A stretch of DNA of 5,447 nucleotides from Phycisphaerales bacterium. Its GTDB lineage: Bacteria > Planctomycetota > Phycisphaerae > Phycisphaerales > UBA1924. Below, piece after piece: positions 1-5,447 of this stretch. The notes under the pieces were generated by a model. The model was not told where the DNA came from, ran no database searches, and saw only the letters and a list, made by a program, of their open reading frames with translations. The stretch is taken from the NCBI GenBank assembly GCA_029260415.1, contig JAJDDH010000412.1:1-5447 (forward strand). Direction: 5' to 3'. The stretch's first letter is position 1, and every line of letters starts with the position of its first letter. The position numbers were made by a program, and so were the translations under genes.

Positions 1-126
1 GGTGGACTTGCCGGCGCCGTTGGGCCCGATGAAGCCGAAGATCTCGCCCGCTCCGATGGAGATGGACAGGTCGTCGACGGCGGTGAGGTCGCCGAAGCGT
101 TTGGTGAGTCGGCTGATCTCGATCAT
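1..126 (-). CDS. ABC transporter ATP-binding protein, N-terminal fragment (3' part outside window)
   Basis: Only the first 42 codons lie in the window; the gene runs off base 1. The translation starts MIEISRLTKRFG, with an A-loop-type aromatic (F11) and the typical 'L-T-A-V-D-D-L-S' first strand. It reaches a perfect Walker A, GPNGAGKST, at residues 34-42. This is the nucleotide-binding domain of an ABC transporter, which hydrolyses ATP on the cytoplasmic face to drive a membrane permease. The N-terminal wording (KRFG..TAV..L, GEIFGFIGPNGAGKST) is most like the exporter-type ABC-2 group (NatA/CcmA/GldA-like). That subgroup is inference, because Walker B and the signature motif are not visible. 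The ATG at 126-124 overlaps the stop of the upstream gene (ATGA, 4 nt). A short GGAG (135-138) lies 8 nt upstream inside that gene, so translation is probably coupled. A permease gene would be expected downstream. Confidence 0.95.
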   Translation of the reverse strand, partial: MIEISRLTKRFGDLTAVDDLSISIGAGEIFGFIGPNGAGKST

Positions 127-2333
127 GGCAGCGGCTCCGGCATGGGGATGAGGACGCGGTGGACCTCGAGGACGTTGGTCCGGGCGTTGTCAACGGAGAG
201 CGCCGTATCCGGCGCGGCGTGCTCGAGCTCGAGCATGAGCAGGGCGAAGTGTCCGGAGGCGAGGTAGGCGTCGATGGCGCGGGAGCGGTCGGTCGCGCCG
301 GGCAGGTCGTTGAAACGGGAGGGGCGGTACCCGCCCGAGGACGAGTTCCACATCCAGGGCTGTTGCTCGGGCACGTGCAGCGGGCGCCAGCGCTCCGCGG
401 GATCCTGGGCGGGGCGGGTGTCGGGGAGGCGGAGTTCGGCGGCGCCCGCGCTGACCGCGACCGGCTGCAGATCGAACCAGCCCGGGTCTCGGGAGGGCGC
501 TGGGTCGCTCGCGGGCAGGGCGAGGGCGCCCGAGGCGATGACGCAGCCCTCTGGCAACCCCGCGACACGGACGGTGGTTCGGTCGCGCGAGAGCGAGGCG
601 CTGATGCGGGTCGCGTCGCGCTGCTGGTCCATGGTGGTGCGCAGGGTCCAGAGGCGCTGGGCGTTGCCTGCGCGATCGTTGGGCACGTTCTGGCGGGCGA
701 GCCCGTCGGGCGTGGCGAGGCTGGTCTGGACGCAGTCGAGGCGGGCGCCGACGGCGCCCGCGGAGTTCCAGGCGGAGAGCGCCGAGACGGGGCGCCACCA
801 GGAGCCGGGGGCGGGATCGACAAAGCGGACGGGGCCCGGGGAGGCGGCGAAGGTGGAGCTGAGGGCGGTGTGGACGCTGTCACCGCCCAGGCTGGGCGGG
901 AGGGTGTCCACGCAGCGCGAGCGGGCGTACATGGTGGGCCCGGTGCGGAAGAGCACGGGCAAGAGCGCGGCGGGGACGCAGGCGAGGGCGATGTAAACCA
1001 GCGCTGTCGCCCAGGAGTGCTGGCGCTTGCGCAGCTTCTTGAGCCCGATGGCGTCCACCGGGCCCACAAGGATCGCGAGAAAGACCACGGCGACGATGAG
1101 CAGCACGAAGACGCCCGCGCCCGGGGGCGGGGCGCGGAGGGTGTGGTCGAGGATGGTCGAGATGGCGGCGCGCTGGCGCGGTGTGGCGCCCGAGGGTTCG
1201 TAGCCGAACCCGCCCCAGTACATGTTGACGTCCGGGCGATCGCGGGCGCTAAGGCCCAGCGTGTCGCGGAGGATCTCGCGCCAGAGGTAGGCGGTCTCGT
1301 CGTCAGAGGCGATGCGCGGGATGCGTTGGGGGTCGGCGGTGACGACGATGGCCCAGCCGAGCCCGACGGGGCCCTCGGCGATGAGGGCGCCCCGCGTCGG
1401 GTCGATCCAGCGGGTGGTCCAGCCGGCGCGCTCGCCGAGGGGTGTCAGGGTGATCGGGCGGGCGGTGAGCGCGGGGCTGGGCTCGACGAGGTCCTCGAGG
1501 TCCTCGTGCGAGGGGATCGCGGTCGGCGGGGCGAGGCGGACGGGCGGCGCGGCGCCCGGGCTTGTGAGCAGGGGGCGCCAGTCGTTGCCGGGCTCGTCGG
1601 CGATGAGCACGAGCGAGCCCCCGGCGCGGAGCCAGTGGCGGAGGGCGTCGAGCGAGGCGCGGGGGATCGCGGAGACGCGTGAGGACTCGAGGACCACGAC
1701 GCCCAGCGCGTCGTAGGCCATCCACGACGAGGGCATGTCGAGCGGGGCGGACTTGAAGATGGTCAGACGTGACCAGAGGTCGCTGGCGGGGGAGGTCCGG
1801 GTGCGTTGGTCGGCGCCGAAGGTCTCGCCGACGATGGCGGTGGAGACCTGCTCGATCCCGGTCTGGCCCAGGTTGAGCAGGGGGACGCCCGTGCTGGCCA
1901 GGATCTGGGGCATCTGCTCGTCGTCGCGCGAGGAGCTGCGGCTGAAGGTGCGAGCGCGGAGGCGTCTGCCCCGCTCGCTCAGCAGGCGGACGCTGACGCT
2001 CTGGCAGCCCGAGGGGAGGGCGAGGGCGGTCTCGATGGGCACGGCGCGCCCGGGCGTGGTGGAGAAGGGCGCGACGATGCGCATCGACTGCGACGCGTCC
2101 TGGCGGTAGCTGATCTCGAGCGTGCCCGAGACCGCGTCAGCGCCCGACCAGACGTACACGCGCACGGGCGTCCAGCGCTCGGCGATCATCGACTGCCCGT
2201 TGAACCCCCAGCTGACGAAGAACTGGATGCTCTCTTCGTCCTGCACCAGCACGTCGCCCGGCGCCTGCGCCCCCGCGAGCGTTGGGACGAACGCGACGAC
2301 AAGCAGGCAGAGCAGGGCGCGGATGGAAGTCAC
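123..2333 (-). CDS. Signal-peptide membrane protein with GATase1-like ectodomain, two TM segments and C-terminal ectodomain (736 aa)
   Basis: The protein has no experimental function that I know of. Residues 1-24 form a clear signal peptide: SIR, then a hydrophobic run, then LAGAQA. Residues 30-130 look like a beta-rich extracytoplasmic domain. About 140-360 resembles a class I glutamine-amidotransferase-like Rossmann fold ('ALGVVVLES', 'LRHWLRAGGSLVLIADEPG', 'GLGWAIVVTADPQ'). I see no convincing catalytic Cys-His-Glu triad, so it is probably a non-enzymatic or binding version. Two membrane helices follow at about 405-424 and 443-463. They are joined by a basic loop, GPVDAIGLKKLRKRQHSW, of a form common in this family type. 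The rest (about 465-736) should again lie outside the cytoplasm. The GTG start at 2333 is preferred because it immediately precedes the signal peptide, has GGAAGG 7 nt upstream (2341-2346), and overlaps the previous stop as GTGA. The frame stays open for 263 more codons upstream, but that part is a low-complexity shadow of the VWA gene. The stop overlaps the ABC ATPase start by 4 nt. Confidence 0.85.
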   Translation of the reverse strand: MTSIRALLCLLVVAFVPTLAGAQAPGDVLVQDEESIQFFVSWGFNGQSMIAERWTPVRVYVWSGADAVSGTLEISYRQDASQSMRIVAPFSTTPGRAVPIETALALPSGCQSVSVRLLSERGRRLRARTFSRSSSRDDEQMPQILASTGVPLLNLGQTGIEQVSTAIVGETFGADQRTRTSPASDLWSRLTIFKSAPLDMPSSWMAYDALGVVVLESSRVSAIPRASLDALRHWLRAGGSLVLIADEPGNDWRPLLTSPGAAPPVRLAPPTAIPSHEDLEDLVEPSPALTARPITLTPLGERAGWTTRWIDPTRGALIAEGPVGLGWAIVVTADPQRIPRIASDDETAYLWREILRDTLGLSARDRPDVNMYWGGFGYEPSGATPRQRAAISTILDHTLRAPPPGAGVFVLLIVAVVFLAILVGPVDAIGLKKLRKRQHSWATALVYIALACVPAALLPVLFRTGPTMYARSRCVDTLPPSLGGDSVHTALSSTFAASPGPVRFVDPAPGSWWRPVSALSAWNSAGAVGARLDCVQTSLATPDGLARQNVPNDRAGNAQRLWTLRTTMDQQRDATRISASLSRDRTTVRVAGLPEGCVIASGALALPASDPAPSRDPGWFDLQPVAVSAGAAELRLPDTRPAQDPAERWRPLHVPEQQPWMWNSSSGGYRPSRFNDLPGATDRSRAIDAYLASGHFALLMLELEHAAPDTALSVDNARTNVLEVHRVLIPMPEPLP

Positions 2334-4411
2334 ACCGCGACCTTCCGGTTGTAGATGTACCACTCGAGCATGAGCACAGCGAGCACGCCCAGCAGCAGGT
2401 AGGGCCAGTAGCGCCGGACGGACGCCTCGTTCTGGGCGTCCGAGGCGCTGACCTGCTGGCTGGCCAGGACGATGCCCGGCGCGGCGGGGACGTCGGACTC
2501 GTCCTGGTCGAGCAGGTTGGTCGCGTACACACGGCTGACACGATCGCCCGAGACGGCGTCCACCGGGCCGGCGGGCCCGGTCCAGCGGAGGCGGTAGAGC
2601 CCGGCGCGTTTGAGGGGGCCGAAGACGACGCGGCCGTCGGAGGCGGGGACGATGGTCTGCTCGGGGGCGTCGCCCGGCGGGTCGACGACAACGCGCTGGG
2701 CGCCCAGCGGGAGGCGGTCGGCCAGGACCTGCCCGGGCCTGAACTGACGGGCGTCGCCGCTGGCGGCGCGGGCCTCGGCGACGTCGCGGTCGAGGTAGTC
2801 GATGGCCCGGGCGAGGAAGAGGACGAAGCTGGCCTGGAAGGGCCAGTTGGTCTCCATGACGCTGAAGGGGACGACGACGGCGCGGAAGTCGGGCCCGGGC
2901 AGCTCGACGATGGCGGGGCCGTACTGCGTCTCGGCGATCACGCTCGCGGGCGAGGCCTCGGGCAGTTCGATGGTGCGCGAGGTGACGATGGTCAGCGCGT
3001 CGAGCGTGAGGTCGTGCATGATGGGGTGGGCGCGGGAGGCGACGATGATCTGGGCGCTGTCGCCCGCGCCCAGGTCGATCAGCCCGTGCTCGCCCAGGGG
3101 GACCTCGCCCAGCACGAGCCATCGCCCGGCGGGGAGCGTGCGCCCGGGCTCGACCTGCGGGAGCCAGGAGTCGAGCAGGACGACGTCGTAGATCGCGTCG
3201 CGGCCGTCACTGATCGCGCTCTGGAACTCGCTGGGGGTGAACAGGTCGAGCCTGGCCAGGGGCATGCCCGCGAGCGCGTCGGCGATGAAGAAGTTGCCCT
3301 CGGTCACGACGGCGACGGAGGTCTGCTTGGCGGGGGGGACGACGAGCCAGCCGCGGTTGTCCACGTCGAGCACGTCGCCCTCGGGATCGTCGCCCGTGCG
3401 GAGGGCGATGCTGGCGACGAGGCCCGCGGGCTGGTTGAGCTCGAAGACGACGCCGCCCGAGCCCGGGGTCCAGCGGTCGTCGCCCTCACCGGCGGTGGGC
3501 GCTGTTGCGGCGGGGATGGTGATCTCGCGGACGCTGACGGTCTGCCCGTCGATGGCGAGCTCGCAGTCGATGGTGCGGCGCTGGCGGTCGGAGCTCTGGA
3601 CGCCGACGAAGAGCGAGAGCTGGGAGGGCTGGTCGTACGCGCGTTCGGCGCGGAGGGCGGTGATGCCGATGTTCGCGGCGGTCTCGGAGCCGATGACGTG
3701 GTAGGCGACCTGGTCCTGCGCGCCCGGGAGGGCCTCCTCGGCGTCGGGCAGGCGCCCGTCGGAGTAGAGGTGGAAGGTGAAGGCGGGGCCCGAGTTGAGG
3801 CCTTCATCTTCAACGAAACGCTGCGGGCGCTGCGCCTGGGCGAGGCGGAAGGCTTCCTTCAGGCGCGACGGGCTGTCGGTCGCGCGGATCGACTCTACGG
3901 CGGCGCGCAGGGCGCTGCGGTCGGACGTGAACTGGCTGACGATCTCGGCGGTGGAGTCGAAGGCGATGATCATCGCCTGGTCCGCGGCGTCGTCGCCCCG
4001 GTCGAAGGGGCCGGGTTCGCGCATGGCGCTGATGAGCGCCACCGCCTGGTCCTTGGCGTCGGCCAGGCGCGAGGTCTGCCCGTCGTCGCCCGCGTCCAGG
4101 GCGGTCATGGAGGCGGAGCGGTCGATGAGAATGATCAGGCGCTGGCCCGAGCCGCCCCCGCCCTCGGACTCGGGCTGGGCGATGGCGAAGAGCGCGAGGA
4201 TGAGCGCCAAGAGCTGGAGCAGGAGCAGGATGTTGTTGCGGAGCTTCTGGAAGGGCGCGTTGGCCTGGAGGTCCTGGATCGCCTTTTTCCAGAGGAGCGT
4301 GGTGGAGACCTCGACGTCGCGCCGGCGGAGCTTGAGGAAGTAAAGGAGGACCAGGAGGGGGATGGTGATGGCCGCGGCGATGCCGGCGAGGAGGGGGGTG
4401 GCGAAGGTCAT
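2330..4411 (-). CDS. BatA-like VWA-domain membrane protein (693 aa)
   Basis: The N-terminus is a BatA-type (aerotolerance regulator N-terminal) double-membrane domain. It has TM1 at about residues 7-26, then 'LKLRRRDVEVSTTLLWKKAIQDL', an amphipathic stretch, and TM2 at about 60-78. A VWA domain follows from about residue 91. Its metal-ion-dependent adhesion site (MIDAS) is visible as DRSAS (97-101), a candidate Thr at 178 ('TDSPSRLKEAF') and 'YSDG' (216-219). The site therefore looks able to bind a divalent metal. Residues 240-660 form a large presumably extracytoplasmic region, including a GATase-like stretch at about 366-440 ('YDVVLLDSWLP', 'GRWLVLGEVP') and 'GLYRLRW' near 605. A final TM helix (about 669-685) ends in YNRK. 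Bat-type proteins are much shorter, so this is the long planctomycete-style form. The ATG at 4411 is well supported by GGAGGTGA at 4415-4422. The stop overlaps the next start (GTGA). Family knowledge suggests a partnership with MoxR and DUF58 proteins; the actual client or substrate is unknown. Confidence 0.92.
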   Translation of the reverse strand: MTFATPLLAGIAAAITIPLLVLLYFLKLRRRDVEVSTTLLWKKAIQDLQANAPFQKLRNNILLLLQLLALILALFAIAQPESEGGGGSGQRLIILIDRSASMTALDAGDDGQTSRLADAKDQAVALISAMREPGPFDRGDDAADQAMIIAFDSTAEIVSQFTSDRSALRAAVESIRATDSPSRLKEAFRLAQAQRPQRFVEDEGLNSGPAFTFHLYSDGRLPDAEEALPGAQDQVAYHVIGSETAANIGITALRAERAYDQPSQLSLFVGVQSSDRQRRTIDCELAIDGQTVSVREITIPAATAPTAGEGDDRWTPGSGGVVFELNQPAGLVASIALRTGDDPEGDVLDVDNRGWLVVPPAKQTSVAVVTEGNFFIADALAGMPLARLDLFTPSEFQSAISDGRDAIYDVVLLDSWLPQVEPGRTLPAGRWLVLGEVPLGEHGLIDLGAGDSAQIIVASRAHPIMHDLTLDALTIVTSRTIELPEASPASVIAETQYGPAIVELPGPDFRAVVVPFSVMETNWPFQASFVLFLARAIDYLDRDVAEARAASGDARQFRPGQVLADRLPLGAQRVVVDPPGDAPEQTIVPASDGRVVFGPLKRAGLYRLRWTGPAGPVDAVSGDRVSRVYATNLLDQDESDVPAAPGIVLASQQVSASDAQNEASVRRYWPYLLLGVLAVLMLEWYIYNRKVAV
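2341..2346 (-). promoter_or_regulatory. Shine-Dalgarno site supporting the GTG start at 2333
   Basis: GGAAGG on the minus strand lies 7 nt before the GTG at 2333-2331, inside the last codons of the VWA gene. With the signal peptide that follows, it fixes the start of the 736-residue gene rather than any position in the long upstream open frame. Confidence 0.7.
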
Positions 4412-4545
4412 TCGTCACCTCCGAGTGGATTCACCGCAGAGGGCGCAGAGGGCCGCGGAGAGTAGACATGATCGATGGGCTGCGGCGGCAGCAGACCTTC
4501 ATGCTCTTTGCGGCACTCTGTGATCTCAGCGGTGAATCTTCTCAT
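4408..4545 (-). CDS. Candidate 45-aa small ORF bridging the DUF58 and VWA genes, derived from a repeat element
   Basis: An ATG at 4545 overlaps the DUF58 stop (ATGA). The frame runs without a stop for 45 codons and ends in a TGA that overlaps the ATG of the VWA gene (again ATGA). The product begins MRRFTAEITECRKEHEG and ends SAPSAVNPLGGDE. It has no hydrophobic segment and no domain I recognise. Against a conventional gene: most of it lies in the inverted-repeat element at 4428-4538, and its ends read like the usual translations of such elements. It uses many A/T-ending codons (AGA AGA, GCT, ACA, AAA, TCT and others; about 18 of 45), unlike its strongly GC3-biased neighbours. No clear ribosome binding site precedes its ATG. 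In favour: two coupled overlaps of the same kind used elsewhere in this operon. It may serve mainly to carry ribosomes from the DUF58 gene to the VWA gene. Treat it as a candidate only. Confidence 0.3.
   Translation of the reverse strand: MRRFTAEITECRKEHEGLLPPQPIDHVYSPRPSAPSAVNPLGGDE
4415..4422 (-). promoter_or_regulatory. Strong Shine-Dalgarno site of the VWA gene
   Basis: GGAGGTGA on the minus strand is a near-perfect anti-16S match. The GGAGG core (4422-4418) lies 6 nt before the ATG at 4411. It decides the start of the VWA gene and is the strongest ribosome binding site in the window. It lies just outside the inverted-repeat element, so folding of that element could affect its access. 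It also lies inside the candidate small ORF, encoding its near-terminal Gly-Gly. Confidence 0.85.
4428..4538. repeat. Imperfect inverted-repeat element of the 'CACCGCAGAGG' type
   Basis: The 35-nt arms are 4428-4462 and 4504-4538, separated by about 41 nt. Both arms, read inward, begin GATTCACCGC and continue with aligned blocks GAG, CAGAG, GCCGC and AGAG, about 26 of 35 positions matching. The left arm also has an internal period of 9-10 nt (CCGCAGAGGG, CGCAGAGGG, CCGCGGAGA). This resembles a dispersed intergenic element I recall from several bacterial phyla, whose spurious translations read FTAE..AE or ALCDLSGE; all are visible here in one frame or another. It is less GC-rich than its surroundings. 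It ends 3 nt from the DUF58 stop and 5 nt from the ribosome binding site of the VWA gene, so it fills the intergenic gap. In mRNA it could fold into a long imperfect hairpin. No U-tract follows, so it does not look like a standard intrinsic terminator. Confidence 0.8.
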
Positions 4546-5447
4546 CGCAGCAGCCCCCGCTGGCGGAGGTAGTCGAGGATCAGCGTCTCGATGGGCGTGT
4601 CGGTGCGGACGGAGAGGTTGGTGATCTCGCGCCGGGCGCAGAACTCGCGGAGCTCCCCGCAGTACGCGGCGAGGGTCTGCTTGTATTTCTTGAGCAGGGG
4701 CGCGGTGATCGTGACCTCGGCCTGGTCGAAGTCCTCGACGTCGCGGAGGCGGAGGTCGCCCGTGATGTCGGGCTCGATCTCCTGGGGGCTCATGACCTGC
4801 ATGGCGAAGACGTCGTACCCGCGCCCGACGAGCAGGCGGAGGCCGGTCTCGTAGCCCTCCTTCATGAAGAAATCCGACAGGACGATCATGACGCCCTTGC
4901 CGCGCCGGGTGAGGGCGATGCGTTTGGCGGCCTCGGTGAAGTCGGACCCGCCCTCGGGGCGGAGGGCGCAGATGAAGCGGGAGAGGTCCTGCGTGCGCCG
5001 GCGGCCGCGGAGGTCGCGGATGGCGTGGGAGGGGATTGCGTCGGAGACCCCCTCCGTCGGCTTCGCCGCCACCTCCCCCGCCTGGGCGGGGGAGGAGATG
5101 GCGCCGCCCAGCGTGGTGACGGCGACGCGGTTGAGGTTGACCAGGCCGATGTAGCCCAGGGCCATGGCGAGGCGCTGCATGAAGAGGAACTTGTTGGGCT
5201 CGCCGCAGTCGGCGGACTCGGAGCAGTCGAGGACGATGTGCAGGGAGAGGTCCTCCTCCTCGAGGAAGAGCTTCATGAAAAGCATGTCGAGGCGGGCGTA
5301 GATGTTCCAGTCGATGTGGCGCAGGTCGTCGCCCGTGGAGTAGGGGCGGTGGTCGGCGAACTCGACGGACTCGCCGCGCTTCTTGGAGCGGCGCTCGCCC
5401 TTGAGCTTGCCGGCGAAGATCTTGCGGCTGGTGAGGTCGAGCTGCGA
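4542..5447 (-). CDS. DUF58 family protein, 5'-truncated by the window edge (301 residues visible)
   Basis: The frame is open to the window edge at base 5447, so the N-terminus (probably a few tens of residues) is missing. The first ATG inside the window (5285) is internal and should not be taken as the start. Visible residues 29-54 carry the DUF58 signature: EFADHRPYSTGDDLRHIDWN followed by IYARLD. DUF58 proteins have a VWA-like fold. The MIDAS-type motif DCSES is at visible residues 74-78, with 'EGGSDFTEA' near 165-173 (Ser in place of the usual Thr) and the family's 'VLSDFF' near 189-194. No membrane segment is seen, so this is probably a soluble cytoplasmic form. Such proteins are typically encoded next to a MoxR AAA+ ATPase and VWA proteins; the VWA protein is indeed the next recognisable gene. 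Residues about 115-140 form an unusual insertion between 'TTLGGAI' and 'RDLRGRRRTQ', encoded in part by a REP-like palindrome. Confidence 0.93.
   Translation of the reverse strand, partial: SQLDLTSRKIFAGKLKGERRSKKRGESVEFADHRPYSTGDDLRHIDWNIYARLDMLFMKLFLEEEDLSLHIVLDCSESADCGEPNKFLFMQRLAMALGYIGLVNLNRVAVTTLGGAISSPAQAGEVAAKPTEGVSDAIPSHAIRDLRGRRRTQDLSRFICALRPEGGSDFTEAAKRIALTRRGKGVMIVLSDFFMKEGYETGLRLLVGRGYDVFAMQVMSPQEIEPDITGDLRLRDVEDFDQAEVTITAPLLKKYKQTLAAYCGELREFCARREITNLSVRTDTPIETLILDYLRQRGLLR
5049..5098. repeat. REP-like palindrome inside the DUF58 gene
   Basis: CCTCCCCCGCC (5072-5082) and GGCGGGGGAGG (5085-5095) form a perfect 11-bp inverted repeat with a 2-nt centre. Next to it, CGGC-TTC-GCCG (5058-5068) makes a second short stem, preceded by CCCTCCGT. 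The pattern (CTCCGTCGGCTTCGCCGCC, then CCTCCCCCGCC and its complement) matches a type of dispersed extragenic palindrome common in GC-rich bacteria. Here it lies within an open frame and is translated as SPAQAGEVAAKPTEG, a sequence typical of translated palindromes of this kind. No second copy is present in this window, and boundaries are approximate. Confidence 0.7.

Noticed and set aside
1486..1511. Short tandem and partly palindromic repeat (cgaggtcct twice)
   Set aside because: It simply encodes EDLEDL within an acidic stretch of the 736-residue protein. Two copies in GC-rich coding DNA are not noteworthy.
159..1682. 507-codon open frame on the plus strand
   Set aside because: It is antisense to the 736-residue gene, rich in Gly/Ala/Arg/Glu with no recognisable motif. 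The opposite strand has a signal peptide, TM helices and coupled overlaps, so this is a shadow frame.
2282..4465. 727-codon open frame on the plus strand
   Set aside because: It is antisense to the VWA gene and consists of Gly/Ala/Asp/Glu/Val-rich low-complexity sequence with no domain or membrane pattern. Such mirror frames are expected in DNA with very high GC at third positions. It ends in the repeat element (…FTAEGAEGRGE).
4428..4538. Intrinsic terminator between the DUF58 and VWA genes
   Set aside because: The inverted arms are imperfect, the loop is about 41 nt and no T-run follows on the minus strand. The genes also appear to be one operon.
4468..4572. 34-codon plus-strand ORF through the repeat element (reads LFAALCDLSGE)
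   Set aside because: This is the typical spurious translation of this repeat type. It is antisense to the operon, with no ribosome binding site and no neighbours in that direction.
1..5447. CRISPR array, tRNA, rRNA, insertion sequence or transposase
   Set aside because: No spaced direct repeats, no tRNA-like or rRNA-like sequence and no transposase motif were seen. Nearly all of the window is explained by coding sequence on the minus strand.

Overview
The window is very GC-rich (about 70% by eye) and fully coding on the minus strand. It is a compact, one-direction stretch of an operon read from high to low coordinates. Gene content suggests a planctomycete, perhaps of the Phycisphaerae: a DUF58 protein, a BatA-type von Willebrand factor A (VWA) protein, a large membrane protein with a glutamine-amidotransferase-like ectodomain, then an ABC exporter ATPase. 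This assignment is inference from gene content, gene order and composition; no rRNA or other marker gene is present.

Layout in order of transcription. (1) 5447-4542: DUF58 protein missing only its N-terminus, with a REP-like palindrome carried in frame inside the gene. (2) 4545-4408: a 130-bp gap between recognisable genes. It is filled by an imperfect inverted-repeat element of the 'CACCGCAGAGG' type, and it is open in one frame as a 45-codon small ORF that overlaps both neighbours by 4 nt. (3) 4411-2330: a 693-residue BatA-like VWA membrane protein. (4) 2333-123: a 736-residue protein with a signal peptide, a GATase1-like region, two membrane segments and a C-terminal ectodomain, starting at GTG. 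(5) 126-1: the first 42 codons of an ABC transporter ATPase, through Walker A.

The genes are translationally coupled. Each recognisable junction after the DUF58/VWA gap is a 4-nt stop/start overlap (GTGA, then ATGA). If the small ORF is translated, the DUF58-to-VWA gap becomes two more ATGA overlaps.

DUF58 and BatA-like VWA proteins normally work with a MoxR AAA+ ATPase, whose gene would be expected just upstream, beyond base 5447. An ABC-2 type permease would be expected beyond base 1. A plausible but untested reading is an envelope assembly or quality-control module (MoxR/DUF58/VWA) made together with an exporter. The main oddities are the repeat-derived small ORF bridging two genes and the palindrome inside the DUF58 gene.
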